DNA of 64,000 bases, taken from positions 620,001 through 684,000 of the forward strand of contig NZ_CP063196.1 of the NCBI RefSeq assembly GCF_003574835.2. The letters are read 5' to 3'. Positions 38,339 through 48,127 of the stretch are shown piece after piece; position 1 is the stretch's first letter, and every line of letters begins with the position of its first letter. Source of the DNA: Thermobifida halotolerans. GTDB lineage: Bacteria; Actinomycetota; Actinomycetes; Streptosporangiales; Streptosporangiaceae. Under the pieces are notes generated by a model. It did not search any database, was not told where the DNA came from, and was given only the letters and a program-made list of their open reading frames with translations. Both the position numbers and the translations under genes were made by a program.

Positions 38339-39748
38339 ATGAGCGACACCGCGATGGAGCTGGGGGGACGCCGGGTCTGCGTGACCGGACTGGGGGTCTC
38401 CGGACCCCCGGTCGCCCGGGCGCTGCTGGAGCGGGGCGCCCGCGTCACGGTCGTGGAGGGCCGCGACGACGAGGCGAACCGGCAGCGCGCCCGAAAGCTG
38501 CGGGAACTCGGCGCCGCCGTGGAACTCGGTGAGGTCGGCCTCCCCGAGGGCACCGAACTCGTGGTCACCTCTCCCGGCTGGCGGCCCGACGCGCCCGTGC
38601 TGGTCGCGGCGGCCGACGCCGGGATCGAGGTGATCGGCGACGTCGAACTCGCCTGGCGGCTGCGGCCCGCCGACCAGGTCTGGCTGGCCGTCACCGGCAC
38701 CAACGGCAAGACCACCACGGTGCGCATGCTGGAGGCGATGCTGCGCGCGGACGGACGCCGCGCCCTGGCCGTGGGCAACGTGGGCACCCCCGTCATCGAC
38801 GCGGCGCTCGCCGACGGCCCCGACCGCCACGACGTGCTCGCGGTGGAGTTGTCCAGCTTCCAACTGCACTGGTCGGCCACGCTGCGCCCGCACGCCGCCG
38901 CGATCGTCAACATCGCCCCCGACCACCTGGACTGGCACGGCGGAATGGAGCCCTACGCCGCGGCCAAGGCGAAGATCTACGGGGCGGGCACCGTCCGGGT
39001 GGTCAACACCGCCGACCCGCTCATCCGCGGACTCGCCGAGACCCACGGCGACCCCGCCGCCCCGCTGGTCGGCTTCGGACTGGGCGTGCCGCGCGCAGGC
39101 GAGCTCGGCGTGGTCGAGGACCTGCTGGTGGACCGGGCGTTCGTCCCCGACCCGCGCACCGGGGCCGTGGAACTGGCCTCGCTGGCCGACGTCACCCCCG
39201 CCGCGCCGCACAACGTCGCCAACGCCCTGGCCGCCGCGGCGCTGGCCCGCTCCGTCGGGGTGGCCCCCGACGCGGTGCGCACGGGACTGCGCGACTTCCG
39301 CCCCGAGCCGCACCGCATCGCCCACGTCGCCACCGTCGACGGCGTCGACTACGTCAACGACTCCAAGGCCACCAACGCGCACGCCGCCGCCGCGTCCCTG
39401 GCCGCCTACCCCTCGGTGGTGTGGGTGGCCGGGGGGCTGCTCAAGGGCGCGGACGTCTCCGACCTGGTGGCGGCCGCGTCCGACCGGCTGCGCGGGGCCG
39501 TGCTGCTGGGCGAGGACCGGCAGCGGCTGCGCGAGGCGCTGGAGAAGCACGCGCCGCACGTGCCGGTCGTCGACGTGGCGCGCACCGACGGCGGCGCGAT
39601 GGCCGAGATCGTCGCCGCGGCGGCCCGGCTCGCCCGGAGGGGCGACACCGTGCTGCTGGCCCCCGCCGCGGCCTCCATGGACATGTTCACCAACTACGCC
39701 GAGCGCGGCGACGCGTTCGCCCGCGAGGTCCGCGCACTGCTCGACTGA
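38339..39748 (+). CDS. murD: UDP-MurNAc-L-alanine:D-glutamate ligase
   Basis: The 469-aa Mur ligase has a Rossmann-like N-terminus (GRRVCVTGLGVSGPPVARALL), ATP loop AVTGTNGKTTTVRMLEAM, VELSSFQLHW and NIAPDHLDWH. The C-terminal motif is DGVDYVNDSKATNAHAA. It lies 3 bases after mraY. A large stem-loop follows before ftsW. Confidence 0.96.
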   Translation: MSDTAMELGGRRVCVTGLGVSGPPVARALLERGARVTVVEGRDDEANRQRARKLRELGAAVELGEVGLPEGTELVVTSPGWRPDAPVLVAAADAGIEVIGDVELAWRLRPADQVWLAVTGTNGKTTTVRMLEAMLRADGRRALAVGNVGTPVIDAALADGPDRHDVLAVELSSFQLHWSATLRPHAAAIVNIAPDHLDWHGGMEPYAAAKAKIYGAGTVRVVNTADPLIRGLAETHGDPAAPLVGFGLGVPRAGELGVVEDLLVDRAFVPDPRTGAVELASLADVTPAAPHNVANALAAAALARSVGVAPDAVRTGLRDFRPEPHRIAHVATVDGVDYVNDSKATNAHAAAASLAAYPSVVWVAGGLLKGADVSDLVAAASDRLRGAVLLGEDRQRLREALEKHAPHVPVVDVARTDGGAMAEIVAAAARLARRGDTVLLAPAAASMDMFTNYAERGDAFAREVRALLD

Positions 39749-39778
39749 CCGGTCCGCGACCGAACCGCAACCGCATCG

Positions 39779-39825
39779 CCGCCGGGGACGTGTGAACCTT
39801 CCGCCGATCCACGCGTCCCCGGCGG
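39779..39825. terminator. Stem-loop between murD and ftsW
   Basis: Bases 39781-39790 (GCCGGGGACG) pair perfectly with 39814-39823, extended by two more G-C pairs, around a 23-base loop. No T tract follows; instead there is a run of seven A residues. It could be an attenuator, a partial terminator or an RNA-processing hairpin inside the cluster. Confidence 0.5.
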
Positions 39826-39957
39826 TGCCGTGCCGGAAAAAAACCCTCCAACACGCCGGTTATGTGCGCGGCGGTGACGGTCCCAGCCGCCAGACTGGTG
39901 CAGCACCGGTGTGCCCGCACCGGAGGTGACCCAGGAGGCGTGGGCGGGAGGAAGTAC

Positions 39958-41334
39958 ATGGCGGCCACGACATCGGTTTCCCCGGCCGCCCGGGGCGGGG
40001 CCGTCCGCGCGCGGCGGCGCCCGAAGCGCCGGTCGTGGGGCGGTGCCGGGACCGGCCGCGTCCGCGAGTTCGCCAGACTGCTGGACCGCCCCCTCACCTC
40101 CTACTACCTGCTGTTCGGCAGCAGTGTCCTGCTCATCGTGCTCGGCCTGGTCATGGTGCTGTCGTCGTCGATGGTCGACTCCTACACCGAGACCGGGTCG
40201 GCGTTCTCCCTCTTCCTCAAGCAGGCGGTCGCCGCGCTCATCGGGATTCCGCTGATGCTGCTCGCCTCCCACCTGCCGGTGCGGACGCTGCGGCTGCTGG
40301 GCGGCCCCCTGCTGCTGGTCTCCGTCCTCCTGCTGGTCCTGACCGTCTTCCAGGGCGTCGAGTACTACGGCGCCACCCGGTGGCTGGAGATCGGAGGCGT
40401 CACCGTGCAGGCCTCCGAACCCGCCAAGCTCGCCTTCGCCCTGTGGGGGGCGAACGTGCTCGCCCGCAGGGAGGAGTTGCGGGAGCTCACCGAGTGGCGG
40501 CACCTGATGATGCCGCTGCTGCCGGGGTGCGGGATCCTCGTGCTGCTCGTGCTGATGGGCAGCGACCTGGGCACCTCGTTCGTCCTGATGGCGATCTTCG
40601 TGGCGCTGCTGTGGATCATCGGGGCGCCCGGCCGCCTGTTCCTCGGCGTGGTCGGACTGGTCGGGCTGCTCGTCGCCATCATGATCGCCGTGGAGCCCTA
40701 CCGGCTGAAGCGCCTGACCGCCTTCCTCAACCCCGAGTCCGACCCGCTCAACAGCGGCTACCAGTTGCTGCACGGCCTCTACGCGCTGGGCACCGGCGGG
40801 CTGTTCGGGGTCGGCATCGGCGCCAGCCGGGAGAAGTGGGGACACCTGCCGCACCCGGAGAGCGACTTCATCTTCGCCATCATCGGCGAGGAGTTCGGAC
40901 TGCTCGGCACGCTCCTGGTCGTCGGACTCTTCGGAGTCCTCGGCTACTCGGGGCTGCGCGTGGCGGCCCGGGCCGCCGACCCGTTCGTGCGCCTGGCGGC
41001 GGTGGCGGTCACCACGTGGATCTGCGTCCAGGCGATGGTCAACATCGGCACCGTCATCGGTGTGCTGCCCATTACGGGAATCCCGCTGCCCTTCGTCTCG
41101 GCGGGGGGTTCGGCGCTCATTCCCACGATGCTGGGCATGGGAATCCTGCTCGCGCTCGCCAGGAACGAGCCCGACGCGCGTGCGGCGCTGGCGGCTCGGG
41201 GTCCTACATATGCGCAAAGGGCTCTAAGCTGGCTTGGCCTGGGTAACGGCGCGGGCCTCGGGTCCGCAGGCGCCAACCGGGCTTCCAAGACACGCCCGAC
41301 GCAGGTTCAAGCGAGGAGGAATCGGCGACGATGA
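39958..41334 (+). CDS. ftsW: Septal peptidoglycan glycosyltransferase FtsW
   Basis: This SEDS-family protein polymerises septal glycan strands with FtsI. The 458-aa protein has a 50-residue basic cytoplasmic N-terminus, ten predicted spans and a basic C-terminus. Motifs are LVMVLSSSM, YGATRWLEIGG, QPSEPAKLA-like QASEPAKLA, FGVGIGASREKWGHLPHPESDFIFA (as separate stretches) and GIPLPFVSAGGSA. GGGAGGAAG supports ATG 39958; the open frame begins earlier at 39862 without support. It overlaps murG by 4 bases. Confidence 0.95.
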   Translation: MAATTSVSPAARGGAVRARRRPKRRSWGGAGTGRVREFARLLDRPLTSYYLLFGSSVLLIVLGLVMVLSSSMVDSYTETGSAFSLFLKQAVAALIGIPLMLLASHLPVRTLRLLGGPLLLVSVLLLVLTVFQGVEYYGATRWLEIGGVTVQASEPAKLAFALWGANVLARREELRELTEWRHLMMPLLPGCGILVLLVLMGSDLGTSFVLMAIFVALLWIIGAPGRLFLGVVGLVGLLVAIMIAVEPYRLKRLTAFLNPESDPLNSGYQLLHGLYALGTGGLFGVGIGASREKWGHLPHPESDFIFAIIGEEFGLLGTLLVVGLFGVLGYSGLRVAARAADPFVRLAAVAVTTWICVQAMVNIGTVIGVLPITGIPLPFVSAGGSALIPTMLGMGILLALARNEPDARAALAARGPTYAQRALSWLGLGNGAGLGSAGANRASKTRPTQVQARRNRRR

Positions 41335-42491
41335 GGGTAGTCCTCGCCGGCGGCGGCACGGCCGGACACGTAGAACCCGCACTGGCCCTGGCCGATGCGC
41401 TGCGGCGCATCAACCCCGACACCCAGGTGCTGTGCCTGGGAACCGAGCGGGGACTGGAGCAGCGGCTCGTCCCCATGCGGGGATACGAACTGGGAGTGAT
41501 CCCCGCGGTGCCGCTGCCGCGCAAGCTCACCCCCCAACTGCTGTCGGTTCCCGGCAGACTGGCCAACGCCATCAGCACCACCACCAAGCACCTGGAGCGG
41601 ATCCAGGCCGACGTCCTCGTCGGCTTCGGCGGTTACGTGGCCACCCCCGGATACCTGGCCGCGCGCAGCCGCCGCGTCCCGATCGTGGTGCACGAGGCCA
41701 ATCCGCTCCCGGGGCTGGCCAACCGGCTCGGCGCACGGCTGACCCCGCACGTGTTCACCGGGCACCCGCACACCGAGCTCCGCAACGGCCGCTACATCGG
41801 CATCCCCCTGCGCACCCGGATCTCCACCCTGGACCGGCTGGCCGTGGGAGACAGGGCCCGCACCAGGTTCGGACTGCGCCCCGACCTGCCGACCCTGCTG
41901 ATCTTCGGCGGCTCCCAGGGGGCGCAGGCCATCAACCAGACCGCCTTCGACTGCGCCGAGGACTTCCACCAGGCCGGCGTCCAGGTGCTGCACGTGGTCG
42001 GCCCCAAGAACGCCGACGGTCCCGAGGACCGCACCCGCGGCGGAGTGCCCTACGTGGTGGTGCCCTACGTGGACGAGATGGAGATGGCCTACGCCGCCGC
42101 GGACGTGGCCATGTGCCGCTCCGGTGCGCTGACCTGCGCGGAGCTGACCGCGGTCGGGCTGCCCGGCGCGTTCGTCCCGCTGGCCATCGGCAACGGGGAG
42201 CAGCGGCTCAACGCCGAGCCGATCGTGGAGGCCGGGGGCGGCCTCATGGTGGCCAACTCCGAACTGGGCCGGCAGTGGGTCCGCGAACAGCTCATCCCGC
42301 TGCTCACCGACACCGACCGGATCGTGGCGATGTCGGAGGCCGCGTCGCGGCTGGGGCGGCGGGACGCCGACATGGCGCTGGCCCGGGAGGTCATCGCCGT
42401 CGCCACCGGCGACCGGTCCGGAGTGGACATGCCCATCGACGACTCCGAGGACGAGGCCGACTACGGCGAGGTCGGGAAGGACGCCCGATGA
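41331..42491 (+). CDS. murG: Lipid II-forming GlcNAc transferase
   Basis: It adds GlcNAc to lipid I on the inner membrane face. The 386-aa GT28 protein has the Gly-rich loop VVLAGGGTAGHVEPALALADAL, GFGGYVATPGYLAA, and HEANPLPGLANRL. The second-domain donor site includes FGGSQGAQAIN and the SGALTCAELTAVGLPGAFVP region. It overlaps both ftsW and murC by 4 bases. Confidence 0.96.
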   Translation: MRVVLAGGGTAGHVEPALALADALRRINPDTQVLCLGTERGLEQRLVPMRGYELGVIPAVPLPRKLTPQLLSVPGRLANAISTTTKHLERIQADVLVGFGGYVATPGYLAARSRRVPIVVHEANPLPGLANRLGARLTPHVFTGHPHTELRNGRYIGIPLRTRISTLDRLAVGDRARTRFGLRPDLPTLLIFGGSQGAQAINQTAFDCAEDFHQAGVQVLHVVGPKNADGPEDRTRGGVPYVVVPYVDEMEMAYAAADVAMCRSGALTCAELTAVGLPGAFVPLAIGNGEQRLNAEPIVEAGGGLMVANSELGRQWVREQLIPLLTDTDRIVAMSEAASRLGRRDADMALAREVIAVATGDRSGVDMPIDDSEDEADYGEVGKDAR

Positions 42492-43903
42492 GTCTGGTCG
42501 AACCGACCGAGCCGGTCGAGGTCGACAAGCTGGGACGGGTCCACCTCGTCGGGATCGGCGGAGCGGGCATGTCCGGGATCGCGCGGGTGCTGCTGCAGCG
42601 CGGGGTCGAGGTCTCCGGCAGCGACGCCCGCGACAGCGCCCTCCTGCGCGAACTGGCGGAGCTGGGGGCGACCGTGCGCGTCGGCCACGCGGCCGAGAAC
42701 GTCGGCACCGCCGACACCCTCGTGGTCTCCTCCGCCATCCGCGACACCAACCCCGAACTGGTCGAGGCGCGGGCCCGGGGCCTGCGCGTGCTGCCGCGCG
42801 CCGCCGCACTCGGCGCGCTGCTGCTGGACCGGCGCGGTGTGGCGGTCGCGGGCACGCACGGCAAGACCACCACCACGTCGATGATCACCGTGGTGCTGCA
42901 GCACCTGGGCGCCGCGCCCGGCTACGTCATCGGCGGACAGTTGGTGACCACCGGCCTGGGCGCCGACGCGGGCGCGGACGACGTCATCGTGGTGGAGGCC
43001 GACGAGAGCGACGGCTCCTTCCTGATGCTGTCGCCCAGAATCGCCGTCGTCACCAACGTCGAGGCCGACCACCTGGACAACTACGGCGGGCTGGAGGAGA
43101 TCCACGCCAACTTCGCCGCGTTCGTCGACCGGGTGGCCGAGACCCTGGTGGTCGGGGTGGACGACCCGGGGGCGCGCCGCGTCGCCGACGTCGCCCGCGA
43201 GCGCGGCCGCCGGGTCCTCACCTACGGTACGGCGGCGGGGGCCGACTACCGGGTCGAGGACATCGAGGCGTCCGGGTTCGCCACGGACTTCACGCTGCAC
43301 CCGCCCTCGGGGGATCCGGTGCGCTGCACCGTCGCCGCGCCCGGCCGGCACAACGTGCTCAACGCCGCGGCGGCCGTCGCGGTGGCCGACGAACTCGGCC
43401 ACGACCCCGAGGTCGCCGCCGAGGGGCTCGCCGAGTTCGCGGGAACCGCCCGCCGGTTCGAGCTCAAGGGCGAGGCGAACGGGGTGCGCGTCTACGACAG
43501 CTACGCGCACCACCCCACCGAGATCGCCGCGGACCTCGACGCCGCGCGCGCCGCGCTGGACTCGCGGGCCGAGGGCGGCGCGGCCGGGCGGATCGTGGTG
43601 GTGTTCCAACCCCACCTGTACAGCCGCACGCGCATCTTCGCCGCCGAGTTCGCCGAGGCGCTCACCAAGGCCGACGAGGTGGTCGTCCTGGACGTCTACG
43701 CCGCCCGCGAGGACCCCGAACCGGGGGTCACCTCCGCACTGATCACCGACCAGGTCGGCCACGACCGGGTCCGCCACCACCCCGACCGCGCCGCCGCCGT
43801 CGACCACGTGGTGTCCGTGGCGCGGCCGGGCGACATCGTGCTGACGATGGGCGCCGGGGACGTCACCGAACTCGGCCCGACGATCGTCGCCGCGCTGGGA
43901 TGA
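42488..43903 (+). CDS. murC: UDP-MurNAc:L-alanine ligase
   Basis: It adds L-Ala to UDP-MurNAc, the first peptide step. The 471-aa ligase has the HLVGIGGAGMSGIARVLL nucleotide loop, VSGSDARDS and the ATP motif VAGTHGKTTTTSMITVV. It also has VVEADESDGSFL, YDSYAHHPTEIAADL, and QPHLYSRTRIFAAEFAEAL. It overlaps murG by 4 bases. Confidence 0.96.
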   Translation: MSLVEPTEPVEVDKLGRVHLVGIGGAGMSGIARVLLQRGVEVSGSDARDSALLRELAELGATVRVGHAAENVGTADTLVVSSAIRDTNPELVEARARGLRVLPRAAALGALLLDRRGVAVAGTHGKTTTTSMITVVLQHLGAAPGYVIGGQLVTTGLGADAGADDVIVVEADESDGSFLMLSPRIAVVTNVEADHLDNYGGLEEIHANFAAFVDRVAETLVVGVDDPGARRVADVARERGRRVLTYGTAAGADYRVEDIEASGFATDFTLHPPSGDPVRCTVAAPGRHNVLNAAAAVAVADELGHDPEVAAEGLAEFAGTARRFELKGEANGVRVYDSYAHHPTEIAADLDAARAALDSRAEGGAAGRIVVVFQPHLYSRTRIFAAEFAEALTKADEVVVLDVYAAREDPEPGVTSALITDQVGHDRVRHHPDRAAAVDHVVSVARPGDIVLTMGAGDVTELGPTIVAALG

Positions 43904-43967
43904 GACCGCGGGCCGCGGGAGTTCCCGTGGCGCGCGGCCGCCGACCATCGAGATCCGGAGGAGGAGG

Positions 43968-44696
43968 GTGACGGCCGAGGAGCAGCGGGAGGCGGAGCCC
44001 TCCGCCGATCCCCGCCAGTCGGACCCGTGGAAGGTCGCCTTCGTCACCCTGCTCCTGGTGGCCCTGGTCACGGTCGTCGTCTGGGTGCTGCTGGAGTCGC
44101 GGCTGCTCGTCGTCCGCCAGGTCGAGGTCACCGGCCTGGACCGGCTCACCGAGGAGGAGGTGGTGGCCGCGGCGGACGTGGCCACCGGAACCCCGCTGGC
44201 CAGGGTGGACACCGGAGCCGTCGTGGAGCGCGTGGCGGAGCTGCGGCTGGTCGAGTCGGTCGCGGTCCGGCGCGGGTGGCCCGCCACACTGCGCGTCGAG
44301 GTGACCGAACGCACCCCGGTGCTGGCTCTCTCGGTCGAAGGCGGCTACCACCTGGTGGACCGCGAGGGGGTGCGGGTCGAGGAGGCCGACACCCGGCCCG
44401 AGGGCTATCCCCTGGTCCGGGTCACCGGCGAGGTGCGGGGAAACCCCGCGGTGGCCGAGAGCGCCCGGGTGGTCGGGGCGCTGCCCGAGTCCCTGGTCGA
44501 CGCGGTCGACACCGTCGTGGCGACCGACCGGGCCCGGATCACGTTGGAACTCGTCGGCGGGGCCACCGTGATGTGGGGTGACAGCGAGCGGGGAGCCGAC
44601 AAGGCCCGGGCGCTGGAGGTGCTCTTGGAGCAGCACCCGCCCGATCCGGGACGCCACTACGACGTGAGCGCCGCGGGGGTCGCGGTCGTCCGGTGA
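43968..44696 (+). CDS. ftsQ: Cell division protein FtsQ (POTRA domain)
   Basis: The 242-aa bitopic protein has a 22-residue cytoplasmic tail, one membrane helix (VAFVTLLLVALVTVVVWVLL) and a POTRA domain. The POTRA domain begins RQVEVTGLDRLTEEEVVAAA and the beta region RRGWPATLRVEVTERTPVLAL follows. It recruits FtsL/DivIC at the septum. GTG 43968 follows GGAGGAGGG. Confidence 0.94.
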   Translation: MTAEEQREAEPSADPRQSDPWKVAFVTLLLVALVTVVVWVLLESRLLVVRQVEVTGLDRLTEEEVVAAADVATGTPLARVDTGAVVERVAELRLVESVAVRRGWPATLRVEVTERTPVLALSVEGGYHLVDREGVRVEEADTRPEGYPLVRVTGEVRGNPAVAESARVVGALPESLVDAVDTVVATDRARITLELVGGATVMWGDSERGADKARALEVLLEQHPPDPGRHYDVSAAGVAVVR

Positions 44697-45076
44697 GACG
44701 ACCGTCACGGTGCCGGAGGCGAAGCGCCGTACGGCGGCGCGCCCAGCACCTGCCCGCGCGACACGCCGATAGGCTGAAGCCGGTGGTTAGTTGCCCGTTA
44801 CCAGGGTGGCGGCTTACTGTCAGGAAGCACAGTCTTTAGTTGACATAAGTACGAAGTACTTCCGCATCCTCCGTGATGCGGACGGGGCCGCGGACGTGCC
44901 CGCACGGTCCGTGACCCCATGTTCCGAGCGTTCCCCGAGGAAGTGCTCGGGACTGGCAAGCAGGCAGAACCGGACAGCTTTCGCGTCGATCCGGACCCGG
45001 GAGGGACGCCCCCCACGGTCGCTCTTCCCGGGGGATCGGCGGAGTTGGCAAGAAGCGAGCGGAAAGGCCCCTCGTC
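44697..45076. other. ftsQ-ftsZ intergenic control region
   Basis: The 380-base gap holds no credible gene. It contains an AT-rich island at about 44790-44862 with the consensus -35 and palindromes described at 44840-44881. A GC-rich leader of about 190 bases follows, down to the GTG of ftsZ. Confidence 0.6.
44840..44881 (+). promoter_or_regulatory. Consensus -35, palindromic box and hairpin upstream of ftsZ
   Basis: TTGACA (44840-44845) is directly followed by the perfect palindrome AAGTAC-GAA-GTACTT (44847-44861). Next comes a perfect 7-bp hairpin, CCGCATC (44862-44868) with GATGCGG (44875-44881). A -10 is not clear; CATCCT at 44865-44870 would give a 19-base spacer. The palindrome sits where a repressor would compete with polymerase. 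This points to dedicated regulation of ftsZ, with an unknown regulator. Confidence 0.55.
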
Positions 45077-46483
45077 GTGGCAGCACCGCAGAACTACCTC
45101 GCGGTCATCAAAGTCGTCGGGATCGGCGGCGGCGGTGTCAACGCCGTCAATCGCATGATCGAAGAGGGTCTCAAGGGCGTCGAATTCATCGCCATCAACA
45201 CCGACGCTCAGGCGCTGCTCATGAGCGACGCCGACGTCAAGCTCGACGTCGGCCGCGAACTCACCCGTGGTCTGGGCGCGGGCGCCAACCCCGATGTGGG
45301 ACGCAAGGCGGCCGAGGACCACCGCGAGGAGATCGAAGAGGTCCTCAAGGGCGCCGACATGGTCTTCGTGACCGCGGGGGAGGGCGGTGGCACGGGAACC
45401 GGGGGAGCCCCGGTGGTCGCCAACATCGCCCGGTCCCTGGGGGCGCTCACCATCGGTGTGGTCACCCGCCCCTTCGGTTTCGAGGGCAAGCGGCGCGCCA
45501 CCCAGGCCGAGTCGGGGATCGCGATGCTGCGTGAGGAGGTCGACACGCTCATCGTCATCCCCAACGACCGACTCCTGTCCATCTCCGACCGGCAGGTCAG
45601 CGTCCTGGACGCGTTCAAGGCCGCCGACCAGGTGCTGCTGTCGGGTGTGCAGGGCATCACCGACCTGATCACCACGCCGGGCCTGATCAACCTGGACTTC
45701 GCCGACGTCAAGTCGGTCATGTCGGGGGCGGGGTCGGCGCTCATGGGCATCGGTTCGGCGCGCGGCGACGACCGCGCCGTGGCGGCGGCCGAGATGGCGA
45801 TCTCCTCGCCGCTGCTGGAGGCCAGTATCGACGGCGCCCACGGTGTGCTGCTGTCCATCCAGGGCGGTTCCGACCTGGGCCTGTTCGAGATCAACGAGGC
45901 CGCCCAACTCGTGGCGAACTCCGCGGCGCCCGAGGCCAACATCATCTTCGGCGCGGTCATCGACGACGCGCTCGGCGACGAGGTGCGGGTCACGGTCATC
46001 GCGGCCGGATTCGACGAACCCCAGGTGGAGGCGGCGCCCCCGTCCCGTGCGGCGAGTACGCCGCGGCCTCCGACGGAGCGGCGCCCCGAGCCGCCCGCCC
46101 CCTCCGCCCCGGCCGCGCCGCCCGCGGCGCCGTCGCGCCCGGCCGACCCTCCGCGCGCCTCCCGGCCGTCCCTGCCCGAGTCCGTCTCCCGCCCGGCGCC
46201 CGAGCCGGTCCGGGACCCCGGGCCCGCGCCCGAGCCGCCCAAGGCGGAGCCGCCGCGGGCGAGCGAGCCCGCAGCGGACGCCGCACCCGAGGAGCCCAAG
46301 GAGTCCCGCGACGACGACCGGCCGTACCGGCCGGGGGGCATCCACGCGGTGGGCGACAGCGGCTACGGCCGTCCGCGGACCTCCGACAGCCCCTTCTCCC
46401 GTACCAGCGAGATCCCGACGCCGCGGCGGCGCGTGGTCTTCGACGAGGGCGACGACCTCGACGTCCCGGACTTCCTCAAGTAG
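45077..46483 (+). CDS. ftsZ: Cell division GTPase FtsZ
   Basis: This tubulin-like GTPase forms the Z ring. The 468-aa protein shows [17 protein letters not shown], the tubulin signature [16 protein letters not shown] and NDRLLSI. The synergy-loop region is around [11 protein letters not shown]. The conserved core ends near residue 315. An unusually long Pro/Glu/Ala/Arg linker (about 316-447) leads to the C-terminal peptide [18 protein letters not shown], the binding site for SepF and other partners. GTG 45077. Confidence 0.98.
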   Translation: MAAPQNYLAVIKVVGIGGGGVNAVNRMIEEGLKGVEFIAINTDAQALLMSDADVKLDVGRELTRGLGAGANPDVGRKAAEDHREEIEEVLKGADMVFVTAGEGGGTGTGGAPVVANIARSLGALTIGVVTRPFGFEGKRRATQAESGIAMLREEVDTLIVIPNDRLLSISDRQVSVLDAFKAADQVLLSGVQGITDLITTPGLINLDFADVKSVMSGAGSALMGIGSARGDDRAVAAAEMAISSPLLEASIDGAHGVLLSIQGGSDLGLFEINEAAQLVANSAAPEANIIFGAVIDDALGDEVRVTVIAAGFDEPQVEAAPPSRAASTPRPPTERRPEPPAPSAPAAPPAAPSRPADPPRASRPSLPESVSRPAPEPVRDPGPAPEPPKAEPPRASEPAADAAPEEPKESRDDDRPYRPGGIHAVGDSGYGRPRTSDSPFSRTSEIPTPRRRVVFDEGDDLDVPDFLK

Positions 46484-46492
46484 CGCACGCCG

Positions 46493-46515
46493 ACCGGTCC
46501 GCGCGGCGGACCGGT
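46493..46515 (+). terminator. Hairpin after ftsZ
   Basis: ACCGGTCCGC (46493-46502) and GCGGACCGGT (46506-46515) form a perfect 10-bp stem with a 3-base loop, starting 9 bases after the ftsZ stop. Only TTCCC follows, so it may be a partial terminator or an mRNA-stabilising hairpin. Confidence 0.65.
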
Positions 46516-46565
46516 TCCCACCGCCGTTCGCTCCCCCACGAATCGGATAGGAGGTGCTCGCCGGT

Positions 46566-47285
46566 ATGAGCACCGTGATCGAGCTGGCCCCGGGTGTGCG
46601 AGCCGGATTCACCGGACGCGACGGCGGAGTCAGCCGGGAACCCTACGCCACCCTGAACCTGGGCGGTCACGTCGGGGACGACCCCGAGGCGGTCGCCGAG
46701 AACCGGAGGCGGGCCGCGCGGGGCTTCGGACTCGATCCGCGTGACGTGGTGTGGATGAACCAGGTGCACGGCGCCGACGCGGTGACCGTGACCGGTTCCG
46801 GTCCCGCCGGGGACGTCGACGCCGTCGTCACCACGGTGCCGGGGCTGGCGCTCGCGGTCCTGGTGGCCGACTGCCTGCCGGTGCTGGTCGCCGACGCCGA
46901 GGCGGGGGTCGTCGGCGCGGCGCACTCGGGGCGGCCGGGAATGGCCGCGGGTGTGGTCGCGTCGCTGGTGGCGGAGATGGAGCGGCACGGCGCGCGTCCC
47001 GAGCGGTGCGCCGCGCTGCTCGGGCCGGTGGTCTGCGGGCGGTGCTACGAGGTTCCCGAGGAGTTGCAGGAGGAGGTGGCCCGCAGTGTGCCCGAGGCCC
47101 GGTGCACCACTGACGCGGGCACTCCGGGAGTGGACATCCGGGCGGGGGTCACGGCACAGTTGAAGCGACTCGGAGTGACCAACGTCACCCATGATGCTCG
47201 GTGTACCCGAGAGAGCACCGACCTGTTCTCCTACCGCAGGGATGCGACCACGGGTCGGTTCGCCGGATACATCTGGAAGGCCTGA
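46566..47285 (+). CDS. pgeF: Laccase-domain peptidoglycan editing factor (YfiH family)
   Basis: The 239-aa protein has the multicopper-like fold with NQVHGADAV, VLVADCLPVLVAD and GAAHSGRPGMAAG (zinc His/Cys ligands). It also has the LLGPVVCGRCYEVPEELQEEV region and FSYRRDATTGRFAG. PgeF removes mis-incorporated L-Ser from UDP-MurNAc peptides; other family members are purine-nucleoside enzymes. ATG 46566 is preferred, about 11 bases from AGGAGGT. It sits in the usual place after ftsZ. Confidence 0.88.
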   Translation: MSTVIELAPGVRAGFTGRDGGVSREPYATLNLGGHVGDDPEAVAENRRRAARGFGLDPRDVVWMNQVHGADAVTVTGSGPAGDVDAVVTTVPGLALAVLVADCLPVLVADAEAGVVGAAHSGRPGMAAGVVASLVAEMERHGARPERCAALLGPVVCGRCYEVPEELQEEVARSVPEARCTTDAGTPGVDIRAGVTAQLKRLGVTNVTHDARCTRESTDLFSYRRDATTGRFAGYIWKA

Positions 47286-47286
47286 C

Positions 47287-48009
47287 ATGAGCGAGGACGC
47301 GCGCCGCGCGGAGATCGCCGCGAATCTGGACCGGGTGCGGGAGCGGGTGGCCGCCGCCTGCGCGGCGGCCGGGCGCGCGGCCGAGGAGGTCCGCGTCATC
47401 GCGGTCACGAAGCAGTACCCGGCCTCCGACGTGCGCGTCCTGGCCGGTCTGGGAGTGCGCGACGTGGGCGAGAACCGCGACCAGGAAGCCGCCCCGAAGG
47501 CCGCCGAATGCCGTGATCTCGATCTCACCTGGCACTTCGTCGGACAGTTGCAGACGAACAAGGTGCGCTCGGTGGTGCGCTACGCCCACGTGGTCCACTC
47601 GGTGGACCGGCCGCGGCTGGTCACGGAGCTGGGACGGCGGGTCCGCGCCGAGGGGCGCGCGCTGACCTGTCTGGTCCAGGTCAACCTGGACCCCGAGTCG
47701 GCGCGGGGGGTGATCGGCCCCCGCGGCGGCGCCGACTGCGCGGACGTGCCCGCGCTGGCCGAGGCGATCGAGGCCGAGGAGGGACTGTCCCTGGGCGGGG
47801 TGATGGCCGTCGCGCCGCGCGACGGCGATCCGCTGAAAGCGTTCGACCGTCTTAATGCGGTCGCCGACGACATCAGGGGTCGCTACCCTCATGCCACGGT
47901 GATTTCCGCGGGGATGAGCGGTGACCTGGAAGCCGCGGTCGAGCGGGGCGCGACACACCTGAGAATAGGTACGGCGTTGCTTGGCGATCGGGGGTTGATC
48001 GTGGGGTAA
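47287..48009 (+). CDS. PLP homeostasis protein (YggS family)
   Basis: The 240-aa alanine-racemase-like TIM barrel carries pyridoxal phosphate on Lys42 (VIAVTKQYP). Other motifs are [41 protein letters not shown] and [25 protein letters not shown] (in two stretches). Family members maintain PLP pools and keto-acid balance. It begins 1 base after the pgeF stop. The place between ftsZ and sepF is conserved in Gram-positive bacteria. Confidence 0.94.
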   Translation: MSEDARRAEIAANLDRVRERVAAACAAAGRAAEEVRVIAVTKQYPASDVRVLAGLGVRDVGENRDQEAAPKAAECRDLDLTWHFVGQLQTNKVRSVVRYAHVVHSVDRPRLVTELGRRVRAEGRALTCLVQVNLDPESARGVIGPRGGADCADVPALAEAIEAEEGLSLGGVMAVAPRDGDPLKAFDRLNAVADDIRGRYPHATVISAGMSGDLEAAVERGATHLRIGTALLGDRGLIVG

Positions 48010-48127
48010 TGTCCCCAGATGGACCCTGGGGCACACGTTGTTCCCTCCGCTCAGGGGGTGGACGGGGACCGAATCCATCGACAAGTCATCTGCGGTGAAT
48101 CACCACAGGGACGACGGAGGACAAGAG

